The translations under genes and the position numbers were made by a program. Of a stretch of 5,433 nucleotides of DNA, positions 1 to 5,019 are shown in pieces. Under the pieces are notes generated by a model. The model had not been told where the DNA came from, made no database searches, and saw only the letters and a program-made list of their open reading frames with translations. The DNA lies in NCBI GenBank assembly GCA_903932565.1, contig CAIZGQ010000512.1:1-5433 (forward strand). Reading direction: 5' to 3'. The stretch's first letter is position 1; each line of letters starts with the position of its first letter. Source of the stretch: an uncultured Hyphomicrobiales bacterium (GTDB lineage: Bacteria > Pseudomonadota > Alphaproteobacteria > Rhizobiales > Beijerinckiaceae).

Positions 1-558
1 CATGAGTGGGGCGTCCTGCGCGCTTTGCGGCCAGTCGTCGAGCGCAAGAACAATGTCGTGCGCGACCGGCGGCGGCAAAGTTTCCTCCACGACCAGAACG
101 CCGCTCAAGCCCCGTGCTTCGGGGTATTGCGCAAGCAGCGCAGAGGACGGCTGATAGAAAAATGTGCCTGCATCAGGCGGGGTGAAGGCAATCTCTGTGC
201 TGTCGCCGGGTCCCAGCTGCGGCTGTGTCAGCGGATCACCGATCAGGGCCCCGGCGAGGCGCACGCCATGCCAGTTCAGGAGGGCCGGAACTTCCAAGCT
301 GTTCTTGACCTGCAGCCGCACCTCCTCGCCCAGTTTGAGGCGGATCACAGGGGCGGGAAGCTGCCCGTTGATCGAAAAAACCGGCACGTTGGTCGCTGGT
401 TTTGCGCTGGTCTCGGGGGACCAGCTAGCTTTGCGGAAGTTGAAGGTTGTGCCCGGGGCTGCGGCTTCTTTTGCCGCGCTTGAACCTTGCGCAAAGGCGG
501 TTTTTGACACCAGCAGAGCGGCTGAGGACGCGAGCAGGGATCGACGATCAAACGACAT
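1..558 (-). CDS. Tat-exported multicopper-oxidase-fold protein with degenerate copper sites (N-terminal part, runs off window)
   Basis: An open frame runs from ATG at 558 to the window edge, giving 186 residues with no stop. Residues 1-23 look like a Tat signal: twin arginine at 5-6 (DRRSLL), an Ala/Leu core, and an AFA cleavage site before Gln24. Residues 40-165 match the first cupredoxin domain of multicopper oxidases: VFSINGQLPAPVIRLKLGE, then LNWHGVRL, a GDPLTQPQLGPGDS stretch, GTFFYQ and GLSGVLVVEE. In true oxidases the trinuclear copper ligands are two HxH motifs (HWHG and WYHSH). Here they read N95-W-H97-G and F-Y-Q136-P-S138, so three of four histidines are missing. This recalls FtsP/SufI, a Tat-exported cupredoxin-fold protein without copper, so a structural periplasmic role is possible. 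The type 1 copper site would lie in the unseen C-terminus. A GGAG about 10 bases upstream supports the start. The family is fairly sure; loss of oxidase activity is inference. Confidence 0.85.
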   Translation of the reverse strand, partial: MSFDRRSLLASSAALLVSKTAFAQGSSAAKEAAAPGTTFNFRKASWSPETSAKPATNVPVFSINGQLPAPVIRLKLGEEVRLQVKNSLEVPALLNWHGVRLAGALIGDPLTQPQLGPGDSTEIAFTPPDAGTFFYQPSSALLAQYPEARGLSGVLVVEETLPPPVAHDIVLALDDWPQSAQDAPLM

Positions 559-614
559 GTTGTGTCTGCTCCGGGCGTGTTGCCTGCCTGCTGGGACGAG
601 TCGTCTCCCCTAGG

Positions 615-794
615 GCGTCCTTGCAGCGCGCACAAGTCAAGGCGCCCAGAGCGCATCTTCCTGTCATCATCAAATAATTGGCTTAAACAGTTGTTTGACG
701 CGGCCGTCCGCGTTTATGTCAACGGATCACAGTCGAGGTCATCCGTTCTTTTGACGCTTCACACGATCTTGCAGTCAATCAGCGTCCTTGCAGC
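615..794. repeat. 13-base direct repeat pair (615-627 and 782-794)
   Basis: The sequence GCGTCCTTGCAGC occurs identically at 615-627 and 782-794, with starts 167 bases apart, inside one non-coding region. A 13-base identity by chance in about 250 bases is unlikely. The copies could be two binding sites for one regulator or the remains of a small duplication. No function can be assigned. Confidence 0.4.
698..713. terminator. Short GC-rich hairpin, possible weak terminator
   Basis: ACGCGG (698-703) pairs perfectly with CCGCGT (708-713) around a four-base CCGT loop. Flanking TTG (695-697) and CAA (720-722) could extend the stem across a bulge. On the plus strand it is followed only by TTTAT, and the minus-strand side is followed by CAAAC, so it lacks a proper T tract. 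It sits between the stop of the small membrane-protein gene and the cupredoxin start, where a terminator would fit. It could instead be an operator-like palindrome. Confidence 0.22.
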
Positions 795-803
795 CAAGAA
801 GCA

Positions 804-1052
804 TCAGATATCCCATAGTGTTCGCGGACGATGCATGGCGTGGAACGGATGAAACGATTTGCGAAATTCAACGGCTTCATCAAGCCCTTTGATGTCGGGC
901 CTTGCTAAAACGGCGCTCGGTCCGAGGGAAACGTTCGTCTGATGGATGAGATATCCCGCAACGAAAGCAAACAGACAGAGCGATGAGCAGATCACGAAGT
1001 TGCGAACTCGGACCATGCTTTGCACGCGTGTCGGCAAAGTGTCTGGCTGCAT
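804..1052 (-). CDS. Small single-pass membrane protein, unknown function
   Basis: The frame gives 82 residues from ATG at 1052. One hydrophobic segment at about residues 18-36 (FVICSSLCLFAFVAGYLI) follows the basic stretch RVRN, which favours a cytoplasmic N-terminus. The tail of about 45 residues is polar and His/Arg-rich near its end (FHPFHAMHRPR). The frame stays open to an upstream ATG at 1106, but that start has no ribosome binding site. The one at 1052 is preceded by GAGG and AGGA within 4-8 bases, so it was chosen. I recognise no family. The 150 bases between it and the acetyltransferase gene suggest it is not tightly coupled to that unit. The membrane segment and binding site argue for a real gene, but a chance frame cannot be excluded. 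Confidence 0.5.
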   Translation of the reverse strand: MQPDTLPTRVQSMVRVRNFVICSSLCLFAFVAGYLIHQTNVSLGPSAVLARPDIKGLDEAVEFRKSFHPFHAMHRPRTLWDI

Positions 1053-1202
1053 ATTTCCTGCCTCATGGCTGTTGAGATCTTCGCCCACAACCGGACCAAC
1101 GTCCATATAGGCGTGCCCAAGGTAACAGTACCCTGCAACTTTGTCTGAGCAGATTTACACAGCGAGCTTGCGTAGGGACTGTCGGGGGGGCTGATCAGGG
1201 TT
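1053..1202. other. Intergenic gap after the acetyltransferase gene
   Basis: This 150-base gap lies between the stop of the GNAT gene and the start of the small membrane-protein gene, both on the minus strand. I see no hairpin followed by a T tract that would end the upstream unit, and no convincing promoter. Read-through into the small gene is therefore possible. The ribosome binding site of that gene lies at 1057-1064. Confidence 0.5.
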
Positions 1203-1835
1203 TCAATGCGGTCCCAAGCCATTCTGCATGCTGGGGATGATCATCCCGGTCTCATTGAGGGTTCTTATGACATCCTCGACACAAACGGTGTATCGCCCCG
1301 ACGTATCGAAAACACGTGCCATCGAGAGAGCGTCAACCTTTTCCCCAAGTCGCAACGCGAAACCCGTGTGAACCCCTTCTGTGGCAAAACCAAATTTTGC
1401 GTAAAGCCCTATCGCCGCCGCGTTGTCACGAAAAACATAAAGCTCGAGCCGGTCGTGGAGCGTCAATATTTCGGCCGCGCCGACAAGCGTCGCCATCAAC
1501 ATAGACCCAATACCCTGGCGGTAAAATTTACGGTGGACAAAAAGGGCGACGGATCCCACGTGGGCCCGACTGCCACGACCCGGAAATAGGCCGCCAAAGC
1601 CAACAACTTTTGCCTCGTGGGTTGCGACGAGATGCAAGCCATCATGTCCGCATTGGGAGATCCAAGATGCAATATCCTCCTCGGTCTCGAATGGCTCTGA
1701 ACCAAAGCCAACCTGACACTCAGGCTGCTTCAATAGACGGAGCAAAGACCCGCTATCGTCGCATCGAAGGCGTCGGACATTGTAGCGCAATGGCTTGCTG
1801 ACGCGTTCCTCTGGAATTGATGAATGACGCCGCAT
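1203..1835 (-). CDS. GNAT family N-acetyltransferase, AaaT/YhhY-like
   Basis: A 210-residue protein with a complete GNAT fold. Residues 16-30 (RYNVRRLRCDDSGSL) form the first strand and helix. VGFGGLFPG at 78-86 and HVGSVALFV at 92-100 lead into the acetyl-CoA pyrophosphate loop R106-Q-G-I-G-S111. LELYVFRDNAAAIGLYAKFGF (130-150) is motif B, with Asn138 and Tyr145 in the usual places. The end of the domain, ALRLGEKVDALSMARV (160-175), closely resembles the C-terminus of E. coli AaaT/YhhY, which acetylates some free amino acids. Residues 176-210 are an extension beyond that family. The start at 1835 lies one base after the DUF1217 stop, with GGTGGG about 8 bases upstream. A GTG at 1847 is also in frame. 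It is the third gene of the unit. The substrate is unknown; a partner protein from the same unit is one possibility. Confidence 0.88.
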   Translation of the reverse strand: MRRHSSIPEERVSKPLRYNVRRLRCDDSGSLLRLLKQPECQVGFGSEPFETEEDIASWISQCGHDGLHLVATHEAKVVGFGGLFPGRGSRAHVGSVALFVHRKFYRQGIGSMLMATLVGAAEILTLHDRLELYVFRDNAAAIGLYAKFGFATEGVHTGFALRLGEKVDALSMARVFDTSGRYTVCVEDVIRTLNETGMIIPSMQNGLGPH

Positions 1836-1836
1836 G

Positions 1837-2640
1837 TTAGTACCCACCGGGCTTGAAGCTCTGAATGCTCATCAAGAGATCGTTGCTGAAAAGAGGCTGA
1901 TCCGAGGTTGGAGAGGTTGAGATTGGACTGATCATGCTCGACGGCAGGGATGCTGCTTGCGCACCGCTTCCGGACGAATCCGCCATCGCGCAGAAGCGCG
2001 CAATGAAAGTGCCGAGCTTTTTGGGATCCTGAAAATCTGCAACATTCAATTTGGCGGTCAGATTAGCGTATTGGGTTGTGATATCCTGTGCTGACGTGCT
2101 TGATGAGATTCCCAGTGCCGTCTGCACCACGGTCAACAGGTTCTTGTCACCCAGAATTCCATACATGTCTTTGACGTTGGGCGCATTCTGCTGAAAGTAG
2201 AGGGCCAATTGCACGGCCGAGTTCGACTTCCCCTGCGACGTTTCCAGCGATTGCTCGATGTACTTATTGACGACTGTCGTTTGCAGTGTCGAGGATGACG
2301 TAGTGGAGGTCCCGGTGGTCGCAAAATCGAATGTTGTGGCAAAAGCCTTGATGGCCGGATTGTTCAATGTGTTGGCAAGCGCTGACGTACTCGTCACTCC
2401 TTGCTGAAGAACCTTCGTGATTAGGCCTTTGGCGTATGTCATGTCACTTAGGCCAAACGCTGTCATGGCGTAGTTGAACAATTGGTAATTGTTCACGAAC
2501 TGGTCAATCGTCGTGACCTTTCCAATGTTCGCCTTGAAGTAGTTTGTTGCTGTCTGAACCGTCGGATCAGTGGCTGTCATGGTCTGCCACTTCGACAAAT
2601 TGCTGACAATTGACGTGTAGGTCGATAGGGTTGAAACCAT
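1837..2640 (-). CDS. DUF1217 family protein, probably flagellum-associated
   Basis: A 267-residue protein with no signal peptide or membrane segment. Residues 30-220 match the DUF1217 layout as I know it: TTIDQFVNNYQLFNYAMTAFGLSDMTYAKGL (43-73), a Ser/Thr-rich link, SNSAVQLALYFQQNAPNVKDMYGILGDKNLLTVVQTALGI (139-178), and DFQDPKKLGTFIARFCAM (202-219). A flexible Ser/Pro-rich linker (221-250) ends in the short helix LLMSIQSF. Family members often lie in flagellar gene clusters of rhizobia and related alphaproteobacteria, but their function is not established to my knowledge. The Ser/Thr/Gln/Asn-rich composition suits an exported appendage protein. No flagellar gene is visible in this window, so the flagellar link rests on the family alone. 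The gene is ten bases downstream of the repeat protein and one base upstream of the acetyltransferase. Confidence 0.85.
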   Translation of the reverse strand: MVSTLSTYTSIVSNLSKWQTMTATDPTVQTATNYFKANIGKVTTIDQFVNNYQLFNYAMTAFGLSDMTYAKGLITKVLQQGVTSTSALANTLNNPAIKAFATTFDFATTGTSTTSSSTLQTTVVNKYIEQSLETSQGKSNSAVQLALYFQQNAPNVKDMYGILGDKNLLTVVQTALGISSSTSAQDITTQYANLTAKLNVADFQDPKKLGTFIARFCAMADSSGSGAQAASLPSSMISPISTSPTSDQPLFSNDLLMSIQSFKPGGY

Positions 2641-2644
2641 CTCT

Positions 2645-2651
2645 ACCTCCT
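2645..2651 (-). promoter_or_regulatory. Strong ribosome binding site overlapping a stop codon
   Basis: On the minus strand the stop TGA (2653-2651) of the repeat protein runs directly into GGAGGT, giving AGGAGGT four bases before the DUF1217 ATG at 2640. This matches the full Shine-Dalgarno consensus. It implies efficient reinitiation and coupled translation of the two genes. Confidence 0.85.
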
Positions 2652-3685
2652 CATGCGGTCGTCGATGAAGACGCGGACTGGTTGACGTAATTCATCAGCA
2701 TCGAATAGGCCTTCAATGCGTTTCGTGCTGCGCTGTTGATTTCGGAAATTGTTGACGTTGCGCCGCTCTGGCCGACATTTCCGTCACCGTCTGGATCGGT
2801 AGACGTTGTCGCGGTTACAGCATTGGCCAGTGCGACACTTGTTGAGGTTGTTGCTGTTGGGCTGGCGGCCGCGGTCGCGGTGCTGGCATCGGAATCGCCA
2901 TCAGCATCTGTCGAGGCTGAGCCTGATGCACCAACTGTCGATTGCGGGTTGGCTGTGGACTGAACCGGTGCGTGATGATGGTGATGGTGATGCCCACCCA
3001 CGCCACCCGGACCCGATGCCCCACCGAGTGCCGATTTGATGTCTCCCGCAAGCGTCTGAGCTGCTTTTTGGGTCGCTGTCTGGTCGCCGGACTGCGCCGC
3101 ATTTATCAGCGATTGCAGGTCGGTCATAAACGCGCTTTGCGCGCTGGGCGTTGACGTAGACGTACTTGTGGGCGTGGATGAATTTATGGTCGATGAGGAC
3201 TGGCCAAACGCAGATTGAACTTCAGAATTCAAGACGTTTGCCGCCGATTGCGCGCCCTTTGTGTCGCCCGTCATGGCGGCCGACAAAAGGGCATTCAAAT
3301 TATCCAAAAAGGGCGAACCTTGACCTGGCGACGAAGTCGATGGCCCAACATTGGAAGGTGAGATATTAGCTTGCTGGTCCGATTTAAGTTTTTGCAGGGC
3401 GGCCTGCGATGCGGACGCGTCGCCTGACGCTACGGCACTCATCAGTCCCGTGAGATCCGTCTTCATCATCGTTTTAAAGGGGTTGCTCTCACTGCTTGTG
3501 GAAGATGAACCCAGTGAACTTTGAAGAGTCTGACCTGCCTGTTGAACAGTTGAAAGATCTTGCTGTGCCGTGCCCATATCTCCAGACTGGACGGCTGCCT
3601 CCATGCCCTTTAAAGCGTCGCGACGCTGCTTGAATAAAGCAAGAATCGATGAATTTGAGTTGGCTGAAATGGCATCAAGGGACAT
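2651..3685 (-). CDS. Repeat protein with poly-His run and Asp-rich loops, unknown function
   Basis: A 344-residue protein without signal peptide or membrane segment. Four helical repeats lie at about residues 15-59, 69-105, 124-161 and 184-222. Each has the pattern F..L..L..A..SGD...AQ.A...L, with Gly-Asp at 35-36, 88-89, 140-141 and 200-201. Ser/Thr/Pro linkers separate them. A glycine hinge (GGASGPGGVGG, 221-231) leads to seven histidines (232-238). Next comes an Ala/Ser/Thr region with two acidic loops, DADGDSD (260-266) and DPDGDGNVG (297-305), which resemble EF-hand or thrombospondin-3 calcium loops but lack the usual final Glu. The last 35 residues are predicted helical (SEINSAARNALKAYSMLMNYV). 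Similar repeats occur, as I recall, in uncharacterised alphaproteobacterial proteins. The ATG at 3685 has GGAG six bases upstream; an in-frame TTG at 3739 has none. Metal binding and export without a Sec signal are inference. Confidence 0.85.
   Translation of the reverse strand: MSLDAISANSNSSILALFKQRRDALKGMEAAVQSGDMGTAQQDLSTVQQAGQTLQSSLGSSSTSSESNPFKTMMKTDLTGLMSAVASGDASASQAALQKLKSDQQANISPSNVGPSTSSPGQGSPFLDNLNALLSAAMTGDTKGAQSAANVLNSEVQSAFGQSSSTINSSTPTSTSTSTPSAQSAFMTDLQSLINAAQSGDQTATQKAAQTLAGDIKSALGGASGPGGVGGHHHHHHHAPVQSTANPQSTVGASGSASTDADGDSDASTATAAASPTATTSTSVALANAVTATTSTDPDGDGNVGQSGATSTISEINSAARNALKAYSMLMNYVNQSASSSTTA
2771..2908 (-). other. Two Asp-rich calcium-loop-like segments in the repeat protein
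   Basis: Codons 260-266 (2908-2888) encode DADGDSD and codons 297-305 (2797-2771) encode DPDGDGNVG. Both follow the alternating Asp spacing (DxDxD) of EF-hand and thrombospondin-3 calcium loops. The second lacks the position-12 Glu of a canonical EF-hand. About 30 residues of Ala/Ser/Thr-rich sequence separate them. Confidence 0.6.
2972..2992 (-). other. Seven-histidine tract encoded by mixed CAT/CAC codons
   Basis: Codons 232-238 of the repeat protein are all His and use both CAT and CAC, so this is a natural tract. It follows a glycine-rich hinge and separates the helical repeats from the acidic C-terminal region. Such tracts commonly bind Ni, Co, Zn or Cu. Confidence 0.9.
3020..3643 (-). 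repeat. Four diverged tandem protein repeats (about 37-45 residues each)
   Basis: The units correspond to codons 15-59, 69-105, 124-161 and 184-222 of the repeat protein. They share two predicted helices joined by a turn containing Gly-Asp, with hydrophobic positions before it and Ala/Gln-rich positions after. The Gly-Asp pairs are 53, 52 and 60 residues apart. Units 3 and 4 are the most alike (SGD/TGD turn, ending in K/QSAxG). The DNA is well diverged, so the duplication is old. Confidence 0.75.
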
Positions 3686-3806
3686 GGAAATCTCCGTCGA
3701 GATCGCTTTCTGGAAGGGTTTTCCAAAAAATGATTTCAAAAATCGATGTCACTCAAAACTTGCTGGGAACTGGCGTAATCAATAAAAACGCCTGATTTTC
3801 GGATAT

Positions 3807-3822
3807 ATTACAAATTTGTAAT
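3807..3822. promoter_or_regulatory. Perfect 16-base palindrome, candidate operator
   Basis: ATTACAAATTTGTAAT is its own reverse complement over all 16 bases. It lies about 120 bases upstream of the repeat-protein start and 310 bases upstream of arsR. The size and AT-rich core suit a dimeric helix-turn-helix repressor of MarR, TetR or GntR type. Its position favours control of the minus-strand unit. The cognate regulator is unknown and no such gene, apart from arsR, is in the window. Confidence 0.5.
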
Positions 3823-3849
3823 TGATCCGTTGTGTGCGGATATCAAAAT

Positions 3850-3872
3850 CACGCGGAGATTTCTGACGCGTG
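3850..3872. repeat. Inverted repeat CACGCG-N11-CGCGTG
   Basis: CACGCG (3850-3855) and CGCGTG (3867-3872) are perfect inverted copies separated by 11 bases. This gives half-sites centred 17 bases apart, compatible either with a dimer binding site or with a short hairpin. It lies 27 bases from the 16-base palindrome, in the same intergenic region. Confidence 0.35.
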
Positions 3873-4097
3873 GGACTTTAGAGAAACAACTCACGTTCGC
3901 GCTGCCATATCGGCGGAACGCGCTGCCAAGTCACAATATCTTCCAGTGTCGCGAAAGGCGTTGAGGAATTTTTCTTCTTACTCCCGCAAGGAGGCCTTCA
4001 CGCTGTCTGGCGACGCCTCGTTCAGACAGGACAGCGCCGGCCGTTCGGGCGTTTTCTCGATACGCGCAAAAGTGACAGCGTAACTTTCTGAAGGCGG

Positions 4098-4132
4098 TTG
4101 CGTTAAAATTTTATTTCGTTTAATCTGGATAT
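4098..4132 (+). promoter_or_regulatory. Probable arsR promoter/operator, near-leaderless
   Basis: TTGCGT (4098-4103) could serve as a -35 element and TTTAAT (4119-4124) as a -10, with a short 15-base spacer. Transcription would then begin within a few bases of the arsR ATG at 4133. TTAAA (4103-4107) and TTTAA (4119-4123) are inverted copies 11 bases apart overlapping this promoter, where ArsR autorepression would be expected. Only a weak GGA (4127-4129) precedes the start codon, at a spacing too short for normal initiation. Confidence 0.35.
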
Positions 4133-4495
4133 ATGGATGAGTTAGACGCGATCACGGCCTTTGCCGCCCTTGCCCAGCCAACCCGGCTTCAAACGTTTCG
4201 CTTGCTTGTGCAGCGGGAGCCCGAAGGCGTGCCTGCGGGGGAGCTCGCGCAAGCCATTGGCATTCCGCAAAACACCATGTCGGCCCATCTTTCGATCCTC
4301 GCGCGCGCCGGGCTGATCCTCGGTGAGCGCCACAGCCGGTCGATAATCTACCGCGCGCAGATGCCCCGTGTGCAGGCGCTGGCGACCTTTCTCATCAAGG
4401 ATTGTTGCGGCGGTCGCCCGGAGATTTGCGCCCCGTTGATTGCTGACCTCTCGCCCTGCTGCCTCCCAGAAAAAACCAAGGGAACCCGCCGATGA
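4133..4495 (+). CDS. arsR: ArsR/SmtB family arsenite-responsive repressor
   Basis: A 120-residue winged-helix protein of normal ArsR length. ALAQPTRLQTFRLL (12-25) is the typical first helices, PAGELAQAIGIPQNTMSAHLSILARAGLI (34-62) is the helix-turn-helix with recognition helix, and GERHSRSIIY (64-73) is the wing. The ELCVCDL-type metal box of E. coli-like ArsR is absent from the recognition helix region. Instead there is C91-C92 followed by C99, and C109-C110 near the end. A C-terminal Cys-Cys-x6-Cys arrangement resembles the Acidithiobacillus ferrooxidans type of ArsR, in which three C-terminal cysteines bind As(III). It should repress its own operon and release on arsenite or antimonite. 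It overlaps arsC by four bases. The start codon is assigned from domain length, because the upstream binding site is weak. Confidence 0.93.
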   Translation: MDELDAITAFAALAQPTRLQTFRLLVQREPEGVPAGELAQAIGIPQNTMSAHLSILARAGLILGERHSRSIIYRAQMPRVQALATFLIKDCCGGRPEICAPLIADLSPCCLPEKTKGTRR

Positions 4496-5019
4496 CAGAC
4501 CACCATTTCAATGTGCTGTTCCTTTGCACTGGCAACACGGCGCGTTCCATTTTGGCTGAGAGCATCCTGCAAAAGGAAGGTCGTGGCCTGTTCAAGGCCT
4601 ATTCGGCGGGAAGCCAACCCAAGGGTATCGTGAACCCGTTGGCGCTAAAAACCCTTGCCGCTTATGGCTATCCTGCGGAAGGCTTTCGCTCGAAAAGCTG
4701 GAGCGAGTATGCGACGCCAGATGCGCCGAAAATGGATTTCGTTTTCACCGTTTGCGACAACGCAGCTGGCGAAGCCTGCCCAATCTGGCCGGGCCAGCCG
4801 ATGACAGCGCACTGGGGCATCGAAGACCCGGCGACCGTCGAGGGCACAGAGATTGAAAAGCAGCGCGCGTTCAACGAGGCGTTTCGCTACATGCGCAACC
4901 GGATTGTGGCCTTTGTTGCCTTGCCAATTGCCAGCATCGACAAGCTGGCACTGGGTCGCAGGTTGAAAGATATCGGTCGGCTCGAAGGCGCATCTCAGTC
5001 TGTTGGCCACAGCGAATGA
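4492..5019 (+). CDS. arsC: Arsenate reductase, low-molecular-weight phosphatase type
   Basis: A 175-residue cytoplasmic enzyme that reduces As(V) to As(III). Residues 7-20 (NVLFLCTGNTARSI) carry the phosphate/arsenate loop C12-x5-R18-S. VFTVCDNAAGEACPIWPG (84-101) supplies C88 and C96, expected to relay the disulfide after attack by C12. WGIEDPATVEG (108-118) contains the Asp-Pro pair (D112-P113) that acts as general acid in this fold. These three cysteines suggest the thioredoxin-coupled class, although C88 and C96 are eight apart rather than the seven of plasmid pI258 ArsC. Residues from about 145 are a tail beyond the usual core. The ATG lies in an ATGA overlap with arsR and has AGGGA eight bases upstream, within arsR. 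It is not related to the ArsC of plasmid R773. Confidence 0.93.
   Translation: MTDHHFNVLFLCTGNTARSILAESILQKEGRGLFKAYSAGSQPKGIVNPLALKTLAAYGYPAEGFRSKSWSEYATPDAPKMDFVFTVCDNAAGEACPIWPGQPMTAHWGIEDPATVEGTEIEKQRAFNEAFRYMRNRIVAFVALPIASIDKLALGRRLKDIGRLEGASQSVGHSE

Larger units (their letters stand above)
559..803. other. Intergenic region upstream of the cupredoxin gene
   Basis: This stretch of 245 bases separates the minus-strand cupredoxin gene from the small membrane-protein gene. Open frames crossing it on either strand have no recognisable protein features and overlap the cupredoxin gene. It should hold the promoter and leader of the cupredoxin gene, with GGAG near 568-573 as its ribosome binding site. 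No convincing -35/-10 pair could be picked out. The only visible structures are the hairpin at 698-713 and the direct repeat at 615-627 and 782-794. Confidence 0.6.
3686..4132. other. Divergent intergenic region between the repeat-protein unit and the ars operon
   Basis: This 447-base region separates two divergently transcribed units and should contain both promoters. The minus-strand end holds the ribosome binding site GGAG at 3692-3695. Bases 3700-3850 are AT-rich and contain the 16-base palindrome at 3807-3822 and the inverted repeat at 3850-3872. The stretch 3873-4090 shows no recognisable gene on either strand. An 83-codon plus-strand frame opening at a GTG (3832) has no family features or ribosome binding site. 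The last 35 bases before arsR look like its promoter. Confidence 0.6.

Noticed and set aside
25..613. Plus-strand frames opposite the cupredoxin gene
   Set aside because: Their translations have no domain features and lie on the reverse of a clear Tat-signal cupredoxin coding frame.
1053..1106. Upstream ATG (1106) for the small membrane protein
   Set aside because: No ribosome binding site precedes it, whereas the ATG at 1052 has GAGG/AGGA just upstream.
1836..1847. GTG start (1847) for the acetyltransferase, overlapping the DUF1217 gene
   Set aside because: The ATG at 1835 sits one base after the upstream stop with GGTGGG at good spacing; the GTG would add only four residues.
2972..2992. 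His7 tract as an engineered affinity tag or vector sequence
   Set aside because: It is internal to a native gene, uses mixed codons and lies between natural protein regions, with no vector or protease site nearby.
2736..3154. Plus-strand frames opposite the repeat-protein gene, including one that looks hydrophobic
   Set aside because: They are complements of Ala/Ser/Thr/Asp-rich codons, which read as Val/Ala/Leu-rich strings on the other strand; no start signals are present.
3686..3739. Longer start for the repeat protein at a TTG (3739)
   Set aside because: TTG is a rare start with no binding site here, while the ATG at 3685 has GGAG at ideal spacing and the extra 18 residues add no domain feature.
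3822..3846. FNR/ANR-type box formed by TTGAT and ATCAA
   Set aside because: The half-sites are separated by far more than the four bases that such boxes require.
3832..4083. Plus-strand frame of 83 codons in the divergent intergenic region
   Set aside because: It begins at a GTG without a ribosome binding site, overlaps the palindromic region, and has no recognisable domain, helix pattern or membrane segment.
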